DNA of 64,000 nucleotides from Xanthobacter autotrophicus Py2. Its GTDB lineage: Bacteria > Pseudomonadota > Alphaproteobacteria > Rhizobiales > Xanthobacteraceae. The stretch is from contig CP000781.1 in assembly GCA_000017645.1 (NCBI GenBank), positions 2,777,501 through 2,841,500 on the forward strand. The letters are read 5' to 3'. Of the stretch, positions 35,172 through 42,931 are shown piece after piece. The number at the start of each line of letters is the position of its first letter. Position 1 is the first letter of the stretch. Both the position numbers and the translations under genes were made by a program. Under the pieces are notes generated by a model that made no database searches, was not told the origin of the DNA, and saw only the letters and a program-made list of their open reading frames with translations.

Positions 35172-36623
35172 ATGTCGAGCCACGCCCCGCATCCCGTCCT
35201 TCTCGATGCCGCCCGCCTTGCTGCGCTGCTGGAGCGCATCGCCGCGCGCATCGGTCCCGCCCGCGTGGTTACCGACGCGGCGGAGCTGGCCCCCTGGCTG
35301 GTGGAAGGACGTGGCCTGTTCCAGGGCGCCACCCCGGCCATGGTGGAGCCGGCGACCACGGACGAGGTGTCCTTCATCGTCGCCGCCTGCGCCGAGGCGG
35401 GGGTTCCCGTGGTGCCGCAGGGCGGCAATACCGGTCTTGTGGGCGGGCAGGTGCCGTTCGGCGGCCTGCTCCTCTCGCTGCGGCGCATGAGCCGCATCCG
35501 CGACCTTGACCCCATCGATCTCACCGTGGTGGCGGAAGCAGGCTGTACGCTCCATCAGGTACAGCAGGCGGCGGCGGAGACGGGCTGCCTGTTCCCGCTC
35601 TCCATCGCCTCGGAAGGCAGCTGCCGCATCGGCGGCAACCTCTCCACCAATGCCGGCGGCACTGCCGTGCTGCGTTACGGTAACATGCGGGAACTCACGT
35701 TCGGGCTGGAAGTGGTGCTGCCGGACGGGCGGATCTGGAACGGCCTCAGCCGCCTGCGCAAGGACAATACCGGCTACGCCCTGAAGGACCTGTTCATCGG
35801 TGCGGAAGGCACGCTCGGCATCATCACCGCCGCCGTGCTGCGGCTTTATCCGGCGCCACGCGCCCACGCCACCACGCTGACCGGCCTCGCAAGCCCCGAG
35901 GCCGCTCTCAAGCTGTTCCAGCGGCTGCGCAATGTGGCGGGGGATGCGCTCACCGGCTTCGAGATCCTGCCGCGCTTCGGCATGGAGACGGTGCTGACGC
36001 ATATTCCCGGCACCACCCGCGCGCTGGCCGGCGACCACGGCTGGTATGCGCTCGCCGAACTCACCTCCACCCGCCGCGACGACGACCTCTCCGCCTTGGC
36101 GCTGGAGGTGTTCGGCGAGGCGTTCGAGGCGGGGGAGATCGAGGATGCGGTGATCGCCGCCAGCGAGGCCCAGGCCGAGGCCCTTTGGAAGCTGCGCGAG
36201 GCCCTGTCCGACGCCCAGAAGTTCGAGGGCGGCTCCATCAAGCACGACGTGTCGGTGCCGGTGTCGCGGGTGCCGCACTTCATCGCCGAGGCGGCCCGCG
36301 CCTGCGAGGCCCATATGCCGGGGGTGCGGGTGTGCGCCTTCGGCCACATGGGCGACGGCAATATCCATTTCAACCTGAGCCAGCCGGTGGGCATGGACAA
36401 GGCGGCCTATCTGGCCTGCTGGGAAGGCTTCAACCGCATCGTCCACGACATCGTGGCCGGGCTCGGCGGCTCCATCTCGGCAGAGCACGGCATCGGCCTG
36501 CTCAAGCGCGAGGAACTGCCGCTCTACAAGGACCCGGTGGCGCTGGAGCTGATGGCGGCCATCAAGGCCGCCATCGATCCCAAGGGCCTCGCCAATCCCG
36601 GCAAGGTGCTGCCGGGCGGGTAG
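35172..36623 (+). CDS. FAD-linked D-2-hydroxyacid dehydrogenase (VAO family)
   Basis: A 483-residue flavoprotein with a PCMH FAD-binding domain (about 50-230; VVPQGGNTGLVGG and RIGGNLSTNAGG) and a C-terminal substrate domain ending GHMGDGNIHFN and SAEHGIGLLKRE. The family includes D-lactate and D-2-hydroxyglutarate dehydrogenases, which pass electrons to the respiratory chain or an electron-transfer flavoprotein. The close relation to D-2-hydroxyglutarate dehydrogenases is my reading of the C-terminal motifs. It lies downstream of the TRAP and lyase genes but 279 bases away, so it may be a separate transcript. Confidence 0.87.
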   Translation: MSSHAPHPVLLDAARLAALLERIAARIGPARVVTDAAELAPWLVEGRGLFQGATPAMVEPATTDEVSFIVAACAEAGVPVVPQGGNTGLVGGQVPFGGLLLSLRRMSRIRDLDPIDLTVVAEAGCTLHQVQQAAAETGCLFPLSIASEGSCRIGGNLSTNAGGTAVLRYGNMRELTFGLEVVLPDGRIWNGLSRLRKDNTGYALKDLFIGAEGTLGIITAAVLRLYPAPRAHATTLTGLASPEAALKLFQRLRNVAGDALTGFEILPRFGMETVLTHIPGTTRALAGDHGWYALAELTSTRRDDDLSALALEVFGEAFEAGEIEDAVIAASEAQAEALWKLREALSDAQKFEGGSIKHDVSVPVSRVPHFIAEAARACEAHMPGVRVCAFGHMGDGNIHFNLSQPVGMDKAAYLACWEGFNRIVHDIVAGLGGSISAEHGIGLLKREELPLYKDPVALELMAAIKAAIDPKGLANPGKVLPGG

Positions 36624-36681
36624 GACCCGTTTGAAAAATCGCTTGGATGGACGCCTGCAACCCGCGATGGGGCTTTCTCTC

Positions 36682-36712
36682 CGTCATGGCCGGGACAAGC
36701 CCGGGCATGACG
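36682..36712. repeat. CGTCATG...CATGACG palindromic element
   Basis: Arms CGTCATG and CATGACG enclose GCCGGG-ACAA-GCCCGGG. It is related to 20791-20816 and more loosely to about 9541-9583. It lies between convergent genes (dehydrogenase and MFS), where it can also serve as a transcription stop. Confidence 0.65.
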
Positions 36713-36821
36713 GGGTGATTGCGGCCAGGCCCTGAAGCCGCGGGCCAAGCCCCCGCGGCGCCTGGCGGGCCTGACGGCCTCGGTCGAAGACATAAGGCCG
36801 ATGGCATAACAGCCGCTCCGC

Positions 36822-38033
36822 TCACTGCGGCCGGCGGCGCACCGCGAAGGCGGTCAGCACCGCGAGGCCGAGGGGGATCGCCGCGCCCACGAACACCAGG
36901 CGCGGCAGGTGGTGGTCGAGCATGAGGCCGAACATCAGCGGGCCCAAGAGCGCGCCGATGTCGTAGCCCGAATAGACCACGCCGAACACCTTGCCCGTCG
37001 CCCCCGCCGGCGCGGCGCCGCGCACCAGCACGTCGCGGGACGGCGTGGTCATGCCCATGGCGAAGCCCACCAGCGCCACCAGGCCCACGGTCACCTCCGG
37101 CGGCACCACCAGCAGGGCCGCGAGCAGCGCCAGCGCGCAGGCGCAGGCGAGCCCGCCCATGGCGATGAGGTGATGGTTGGCGGTGCGGTCCGCCACCGCC
37201 CCGCCCAGGGCGACGCCTGCCGCATTGCCGCACTGGTAGAGCGCGACCGCCAGCGTCGCCAGCGCCACCGTGGCGCCGAAGCCCTCCTTCAGGGCGACGA
37301 TGGAGAAGCTCTGGATGCCCGACAGCGAGATGGAGGTGAGGAGGAAATACAGGAAGGCCGTGAGCACCACCGGCATGGCCAGCACCTGGAAGAAGGTGGG
37401 GGCGGGGCCGTGCGCGGCCTTGGCGCTGTGCGCGGCACCCTGCTCCGGATCGGTCTTCAGGGCCTTGCGGCAGACCAGCAGCACGAGGCCGAGCACCGCC
37501 ACGCCGAGCCCCATGGCGCCGAGCGCGGTGCGCCAGCCATAGGCCGTGGCGATGGCGGCGGAGACGAGGGGGGAGAGCGCAAAGCCGATGCTGCCGGCGA
37601 TCACATGGGCGGCGAAGGCGCGCCCGAGCCGGGCCGGCGCCACCTTGTGGCTGAGGATGGAGAGATCCGCCGGGTGGTAGACCGAGTTGCCGAGGCCGGC
37701 GAGGGCGGCGAGCGGCAGCAGCACCAGGTAATGGGGCGCAAGGCCCATGGCCGCCGTGGCGGTGCCCTGCAGCAGCACGCCGGCGAGGAGCAGACGATGG
37801 GCGCCGAAGCGATCCACCAGGATGCCGGCAGTCACCTGTCCAACCCCGGAGAAGAGATAAAACACCGCGAGCACCGCGCCCAGGGCGACGAAGGAGACGC
37901 CGAGGTCCGCCCGCATCATCAGGAACAGGGGGGCGAGGGCGAGCTGGAGCAGGTGGCTGCAGAAATGGGCGACGCCCACGGCGCCGATGGTGGAGACTTC
38001 CCCGGCCGGCCATTCGGCCGTTCGCGCATTCAT
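36822..38033 (-). CDS. MFS permease
   Basis: A 403-residue, 12-segment major facilitator. The loop 2-3 motif is partly kept (GILVDRFGAHRLLLAG), and there is a long loop of about 25 residues between segments 6 and 7 (KTDPEQGAAHSAKAAHGP). No substrate can be inferred. ATG 38033 is used. In-frame GTG codons at about 38039 and 38048 lie closer to the GGGGAGGA site, so the true start may be slightly upstream. Confidence 0.82.
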   Translation of the reverse strand: MNARTAEWPAGEVSTIGAVGVAHFCSHLLQLALAPLFLMMRADLGVSFVALGAVLAVFYLFSGVGQVTAGILVDRFGAHRLLLAGVLLQGTATAAMGLAPHYLVLLPLAALAGLGNSVYHPADLSILSHKVAPARLGRAFAAHVIAGSIGFALSPLVSAAIATAYGWRTALGAMGLGVAVLGLVLLVCRKALKTDPEQGAAHSAKAAHGPAPTFFQVLAMPVVLTAFLYFLLTSISLSGIQSFSIVALKEGFGATVALATLAVALYQCGNAAGVALGGAVADRTANHHLIAMGGLACACALALLAALLVVPPEVTVGLVALVGFAMGMTTPSRDVLVRGAAPAGATGKVFGVVYSGYDIGALLGPLMFGLMLDHHLPRLVFVGAAIPLGLAVLTAFAVRRRPQ

Positions 38034-38281
38034 GGTCACGATCGACACTCCTCCCCGGGCCGGCATGATGCCGTCCCTTCCGGCGATTGCCGCCGGTTAT
38101 TGCGCCTCCCCTCGTCTGGTCCGCGGCGGGGTTGATCCCTGCCCTTGTGCTTCCGTGCCCGCTGGCGTGGGCCGAGCATGGGTGTCTTACCCTGTTGCCG
38201 CCGACGCCGTCACCCTCGAAGCGGGGCGCGGGCCTTCACGTTTGCGCACGGTCCGTTGCGGCCTTCGTGCTCATCTGGCGC

Positions 38282-40333
38282 TTACCTGGTACGGCGCGGT
38301 CCGTGGCCACCGAAGTACCGCAGCGTCAGGCAGGTGATGTCGTCGGCCTGCGGCGCGCCGCGTTCGAACACATGGACCGAGGCCAGCACCCGCTCCGACA
38401 GTTCGGGCACCGACCAGTCCGCGGCGCCGCTGCGGAGCAGGTCTTCCAGCCGTTCCTCGCCATAGGGCTTCTCGTCCACGTCGAACGCCTCGTTGACGCC
38501 GTCGGTGTAGAGGAAGAGCGTGTCGCCCGGCTGGAGATGCAGCTCGTGCTCCACGTAGACGAAGCCCTCCAGCACCGCCACCGCCATGCCGCCGGTGGAG
38601 GGCACGGTGGAGACCTCACCCGCGCGGGTGATGCGATAGGGCAGGTTGTGGCCGGCATTCACATAGGTGACGCGCCCGGATGACAGGTCGATCACGCCGT
38701 AGAGCACGGTGACGAACAGCATCTGCTCGTTCTCCACCGCCAGCAGGTCGTTGAGGCGGCGGATAGAGCTGGCCGGCGAGCGCTCGAACAGGGCGGTGGA
38801 GCGCAGCAGTGTGCGGGCGATGGCCATGAACAGGGCCGCCGGCACGCCCTTGCCGGAGACATCCGCCACCACGAAGCCCAAGTTGGTGTCGTCGATCATG
38901 AAGTAGTCGTAGAAGTCGCCGCCCACCTCGCGGGCCGGCGTCATCTGGCCGTGGATGGCGACGCGGGCGTCCGGCGGGAATTCCTTGGGCAGGATGGCGA
39001 GCTGCACCTGCCGGGCGATCTCCAGCTCCTGCTGCAGGCCGGCGAGCTTGGTCTTGGTGATGAGGGCTTCGCGCAGTTCCACCACCATGGAGGACAGCCG
39101 GGTGTGCTGCTCCACGATGCGCCGCGACAGGTCGTGCAGCACGCGGGCGACGCGCCGCAGCTCGTCGTCCTGCTCGCCCTCGGAACCCTTGGCGAGCAGC
39201 GCGAGCACTTCCTCGCGGTCGGTGGGGTCGATGGCGTCGGCCAGCGCCTGCAACTCGGCGGAGATGACCGCCTCCTGCCGGCGGCGCACGCGCTCGCGCT
39301 GGCGCCGGGTCTCGGCAAGGGCCTGCACATTACCGCGCAAGGCGAGCACGGCGGAGGCGATGCGGCCGATCTCGTCGTTGCCCACGTGGCCGACGGTGAC
39401 GGAGGTGTCGCCCCGCGCCAGCGCCTGCAGCACGTCGATGGCCGATTCCAGCGGCCGGAAGCTGTACCAGAGGAACACGTTGAGCCCGATGACGCCGATC
39501 AGCACCAGGCCGATGGCGCCGGTCACTGCCGACTGGCGGATGAAGGCGGTCGCCTGGACGGTCTCGGTGGTGTCCTCGAAGCTCACCAGCGCACCCACGG
39601 TGCTGGCGCTGATGTCTGAAATGGGGATGCTGGTGACGTTGTAGTTGCGCCCGTCCAGCACCATGCGCTCGGAGGTGGGCCGGCGCGGCGTGATGGAGAG
39701 CTTGGCCCGTTCCCACAAGCGGAAGTCGGTACTAGCCACCACCCGGCCGCGCAGGGTGACGAGGGTGGTCGTTGCGGTGAGGCCGCGGGCGAAGCGCTCC
39801 ATGCCGAGGGCGGCGTCGCGCCCGAGGATGAGCACGGCTGTGCCCTTGCCGGGAAGCTCCACGGTGCGGGTGGTCAGCACGACCACCTGGTTGGCGCCCA
39901 CCTGCCGCAGGCCGGAGAGCACCTCGCCCTTGAGCGCCCGGTCGAGGCTGCCGGCGTCGAGGATGTAGCGGTTGGCGGTGCCGCCGTCGCTGAACACCAC
40001 CTCGCGGTCGGCGGTCATCACCTCGAAATAGGTGTCGTCGTCGTTGATGTTGACGCCGAGCTCGCGGATGGCGGCGGCAACGCCCGGCCGGTCGGAGAAG
40101 CCGAGCGCGATGCGGAAGGCGGCGGAGCTGTCCACCCGCTCGAGGATACGGGCGAGGTTCGAGGTCTGGAACGCGACGATCTCGCGCCAGAGCACGGTCT
40201 GGCCCTCGATGGCCAGCTCCGCCTCCTGGGTCTCGGCCACGCGGTCGCGCAGCAGGGTGGCGCCCCAGATGCCCAGCATGAGGACGGCGAAGCCGATGGC
40301 GACGATCAGGGTGATGCGGGTACGCAGCAGCAT
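38282..40333 (-). CDS. Membrane-bound SpoIIE/RsbU-type PP2C phosphatase with HAMP
   Basis: A 683-residue protein. It has a membrane segment at about 7-27, a periplasmic region of about 240 residues that contains the sensor-like block EVMTADREVVFSDGG, a second membrane segment at about 270-292, a HAMP domain, a coiled linker (about 345-440) and a PP2C-like phosphatase domain (about 445-675). Phosphatase metal motifs are present: GGDFYDYF, VADVSGKGVPAAL, LYTDGVNEAFD and DDITCL. Such enzymes dephosphorylate STAS anti-anti-sigma factors. Two STAS proteins and a kinase are encoded in the divergent operon. It is translationally coupled (TGATG) to the sensor gene upstream. Confidence 0.9.
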   Translation of the reverse strand: MLLRTRITLIVAIGFAVLMLGIWGATLLRDRVAETQEAELAIEGQTVLWREIVAFQTSNLARILERVDSSAAFRIALGFSDRPGVAAAIRELGVNINDDDTYFEVMTADREVVFSDGGTANRYILDAGSLDRALKGEVLSGLRQVGANQVVVLTTRTVELPGKGTAVLILGRDAALGMERFARGLTATTTLVTLRGRVVASTDFRLWERAKLSITPRRPTSERMVLDGRNYNVTSIPISDISASTVGALVSFEDTTETVQATAFIRQSAVTGAIGLVLIGVIGLNVFLWYSFRPLESAIDVLQALARGDTSVTVGHVGNDEIGRIASAVLALRGNVQALAETRRQRERVRRRQEAVISAELQALADAIDPTDREEVLALLAKGSEGEQDDELRRVARVLHDLSRRIVEQHTRLSSMVVELREALITKTKLAGLQQELEIARQVQLAILPKEFPPDARVAIHGQMTPAREVGGDFYDYFMIDDTNLGFVVADVSGKGVPAALFMAIARTLLRSTALFERSPASSIRRLNDLLAVENEQMLFVTVLYGVIDLSSGRVTYVNAGHNLPYRITRAGEVSTVPSTGGMAVAVLEGFVYVEHELHLQPGDTLFLYTDGVNEAFDVDEKPYGEERLEDLLRSGAADWSVPELSERVLASVHVFERGAPQADDITCLTLRYFGGHGPRRTR

Positions 40334-41166
40334 CAGACCCCTCGTTCCGTCTCAGCCGCGCCGGGCGGGGCCATCACCTCGCGCCGCACTCGTTCTACGT
40401 CCGGCCGCAGCCCGCCGTCGAAATCCACCGCCAGCAATTCCTCCGCATAGGCCTCGAACACGGCGCGGCGATCGGCCACCCGCCGGTTGCCCCGTTCCAG
40501 CGCCCGCAAGGCGCGGCCGACCGCGCCGTGCGGTCCGGACCGGCGGCTGTATCGCAACGGGTCGTCAGAGGTGCCGTAATGCCCGTCCACCGCCGCCAGC
40601 AGGCCCTCGGCCAGTCGATGACGGTTGCGTTCCAGGGCGCCGCCCACCAGGAGGCCGGCGGCAAGGGCGGCGAGCGCGGCGCAGACCGCCACCACCACGG
40701 CGGCCTTGACGCCGATGTCGGCGAACGAGGTGGCGAGGGCCGCAGGATTGGTGGTGACCTCCACCGAGGCCACGGTATTGCCGTCCACCGTCACCGGCGC
40801 GGACACCGAATCAGCGCCCGGATGCTCGCCGATGGCGCTGCGGATCTCGCGGCCGTCGGCGCCGCGCAGGACGATCTGGGTCAGGCCGGGGGTGCGCGTC
40901 AGGGTTTCGGAGAGGTGGGTCTCAACTCCCGGCAGCAGCTTCAGCGGGATGCCGAAGCGCGCCGCCTTCTCGAACTGCTGCGCCAGGGTGCGCGCCACCG
41001 AGGTGCCGATGACGAGCGCGTCGCGCCGCGCGCTCTCCTCCACCCGCGCGCGGTAGCCGTTGAGGAGCACCGCCGCGGCGAGGGAGCCGAGGATGAAGGT
41101 GACGAAAAGGGCGAACAGGCCGGTCAGCAGGCGGGCGCGTCCCCCCTCCGGAAGCTCATGCGGCAT
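40333..41166 (-). CDS. Membrane sensor protein without output domain (sensor B)
   Basis: A 277-residue protein with two membrane segments (about 12-36 and 152-178), a periplasmic domain of about 115 residues between them, and a 100-residue cytoplasmic tail without a catalytic motif. The periplasmic part has FGIPLKLLPGVETHLSE, then IVLRGADGREIRS, then APVTVDGNTVASVEVTTNP. These blocks align with sensors A, C and D of this locus. It lies between sensor A and the phosphatase gene with overlaps on both sides. It probably relays a ligand signal to the phosphatase by direct contact (inference). Confidence 0.7.
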   Translation of the reverse strand: MPHELPEGGRARLLTGLFALFVTFILGSLAAAVLLNGYRARVEESARRDALVIGTSVARTLAQQFEKAARFGIPLKLLPGVETHLSETLTRTPGLTQIVLRGADGREIRSAIGEHPGADSVSAPVTVDGNTVASVEVTTNPAALATSFADIGVKAAVVVAVCAALAALAAGLLVGGALERNRHRLAEGLLAAVDGHYGTSDDPLRYSRRSGPHGAVGRALRALERGNRRVADRRAVFEAYAEELLAVDFDGGLRPDVERVRREVMAPPGAAETERGV

Positions 41167-41902
41167 CGTCGAGCGCTCCCAGCTGGCCGAGGCCGCGATC
41201 CACGCGATCCTCGGCGTCGCGCCAGCTCTTCACCGTTTCATCGGCGAGTTGCGTGAGGGGGCCGTCGTCGTTGGAGGTCGCTCCTTCGCCACTGAGGATG
41301 CGGGCGACCCGGTCGAACGGCCGGGTCAGGACATAGGCGAAGGTCACCGCGGCAAGGCTGGCGGCCAGCGCCGCGGCGAGGGTGAGGATCGCGGTGCGGG
41401 AGACGAGGTCGAGGCCGAGCCGGCTGGCGCGGGAACTGCGCGCCTCGTCCGAGACCGTCACCGAAATGCCGCCGGCGACGCCGAGGTCGTTCTCGAATCG
41501 GGTGCCGAACACCGTGTCGCCGCGCTCCGCCTCGGTCCACACCTCTTCGGAGGCCAGGTTCCGGACCCAGCCCGGGGTCACTTCCTCGCCGATCACGCTG
41601 CGATCGGTGGAATAGATGGCGCGGCCGGCGGCATTGAAGATGTCGATGGCGAGGATGGAGGGGTCGCTCGCCTTCTCGCGCTCGATGCGCGGCTGCAGCA
41701 GCGAGATCTGGTCGAGCAGCAGGCCGATGGAGAGGTTGGCCTCGGTGGAGGCGCGCAGGGTGCCGAGCAGGTTGGCGACGCGGGCGCGCTCGATCTCCTC
41801 GCCCACCTTGTCGCTCGCCGTGAAGGCAATAGCGGCCACCGCGATCACCGCGGCGCTCACGGAAAGGACGGCGACCAGGATGAGCCGGCTTACGAAAGTC
41901 AT
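41156..41902 (-). CDS. Membrane sensor protein without output domain (sensor A)
   Basis: A 248-residue protein: membrane segment at about 6-27, a periplasmic domain to about residue 165, a second segment (TAILTLAAALAASLAAVTFAY), and a 60-residue tail without enzymatic motif. The CACHE-like block IDIFNAAGRAIYSTDRSVIG lies at 86-105 and is followed by NDLGVAGGISVTVSDEA. It is first in the leftward operon and overlaps the sensor B gene by 11 bases. It faces the rightward operon across a 279-base shared promoter region. Confidence 0.7.
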   Translation of the reverse strand: MTFVSRLILVAVLSVSAAVIAVAAIAFTASDKVGEEIERARVANLLGTLRASTEANLSIGLLLDQISLLQPRIEREKASDPSILAIDIFNAAGRAIYSTDRSVIGEEVTPGWVRNLASEEVWTEAERGDTVFGTRFENDLGVAGGISVTVSDEARSSRASRLGLDLVSRTAILTLAAALAASLAAVTFAYVLTRPFDRVARILSGEGATSNDDGPLTQLADETVKSWRDAEDRVDRGLGQLGALDDAA

Positions 41903-42024
41903 GCAGTGAGCTTCGGTGGAAGGGCCGGCCGGACGTTAACCGCCAGCTTCAAGCCAAACCAGACAAAAACTCATCGATGACCAAAAAAACCTTCAATCTC
42001 AGATCCCTTTTCGTGGCATGAAGA

Positions 42025-42040
42025 ACCCTGCCGGCAGGGT
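42025..42040. promoter_or_regulatory. 16-bp perfect palindrome in the shared promoter region
   Basis: ACCCTGCC/GGCAGGGT lies between the divergent sensor A and sensor C genes. The position suits an operator controlling both directions. It could also form a stem in the rightward leader. No regulator is encoded beside it. Confidence 0.5.
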
Positions 42041-42078
42041 AGGAGGTTGCCTCTGTCGCAAATTGCCGTCAGCGGCGA

Positions 42079-42148
42079 GACGATTCGGGCAAGACGGTTC
42101 CGGCAAAACGATTCCGGTAAGACGCTTCGGGTAAGACGCTTCGGCCTG
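42079..42148. repeat. Five 14-bp imperfect tandem repeats upstream of sensor C
   Basis: Units are GACGATTCGGGCAA, GACGGTTCCGGCAA, AACGATTCCGGTAA, GACGCTTCGGGTAA and GACGCTTCGGCCTG, head to tail. The array ends 33 bases before the sensor C start codon. The 14-base period is not a codon multiple, so it is a non-coding array, either protein-binding or slippage-prone. Confidence 0.8.
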
Positions 42149-42181
42149 TTCTTACGGACCAGAGACACGCGGATCCAACAC

Positions 42182-42931
42182 ATGGCGCGGACCACTCTCG
42201 GGCTGATCGCTGTGTTCGCACTGATCGCGGCGGCATGCGTCGCGTTCGGCGCCTACTTCTCCTATGTCACCCTGCTCAATGCCCACCGCTCGGTCATCGA
42301 GGCGCGATTCGGCATTGCCGCCGAGCGGGCCGCCGACGTGGCCGAGCAGGCCGCCTCGCTGGGCATCGCCCTGCCGGCGCAGAGCACCCTGACCAGCCTG
42401 CTCGACCGCGAAGCGCGGGTGGAGCCCGCCATCCGCTCCATGGACCTGGCCGACGAGCATGGCATCGTGCTGTTCTCCAGCGATCCGGCGCGCGTCGGCA
42501 TTGCCGAAGCCCAGGATGGCGGGCGCGGCCTCACCCGGCCGGTGCGCAACGACCTCAACGAGGTCATCGGGCACGTGGTGGTGCGGTACGACCCCCAGAT
42601 CCTCGCCGCCGGCGCGGCGGCGCTGGGCGAGGACCTCAAGGTGATCGCCCTGCCGGCGCTCATCGGCGCGGGCGTCGCCACCGTCGTCATCGGGCTGCTG
42701 CTGGCCGCCCTGCTGCGCCGGGCCGTGCGGCGCGCCTCCGATCCGCGCGGCTGGCCGCCGGCGGCGCGGGCCGCCCTGGCGGCGGCCGATAGCATCCATC
42801 GCGAGGCGGCGGGAGGGTCCCGCAGCGGCAACCTGTCCTTGGGTAAATCGACTTCAGGCAAATCCCCTTCGGGCAAATCCCCGTCCGGAAAACCCCCTTC
42901 CGGGCCTACCGAATCGCGGAGGCGGGCATGA
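42182..42931 (+). CDS. Membrane sensor protein without output domain (sensor C)
   Basis: A 249-residue protein: membrane segment at about 7-28, periplasmic domain, second segment at about 155-178, then a 70-residue cytoplasmic tail. Periplasmic blocks are LGIALPAQSTLTSLLDREA, MDLADEHGIVLFSSDPARVG, and RPVRNDLNEVIGHVVVRYDP, matching sensors B and D. The tail ends in a low-complexity run encoded by 15-base repeats. ATG 42182 begins MARTTLGLIAVFAL; the open frame upstream covers the tandem repeats and is not coding-like. It overlaps the next gene by ATGA. Confidence 0.7.
   Translation: MARTTLGLIAVFALIAAACVAFGAYFSYVTLLNAHRSVIEARFGIAAERAADVAEQAASLGIALPAQSTLTSLLDREARVEPAIRSMDLADEHGIVLFSSDPARVGIAEAQDGGRGLTRPVRNDLNEVIGHVVVRYDPQILAAGAAALGEDLKVIALPALIGAGVATVVIGLLLAALLRRAVRRASDPRGWPPAARAALAAADSIHREAAGGSRSGNLSLGKSTSGKSPSGKSPSGKPPSGPTESRRRA
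42837..42911. repeat. Five 15-bp tandem repeats in the end of the sensor C gene
   Basis: Units such as CTTCGGGCAAATCCC and CTTCAGGCAAATCCC repeat in frame and encode GKS(T/P)SGKS-like residues. The core CTTCGGGCAA is shared with the 14-base array upstream of the same gene, so both arrays may have the same origin. Confidence 0.8.

Noticed and set aside
42079..42148. CRISPR-like array
   Set aside because: Units are 14 bases, contiguous and imperfect, with no spacers.
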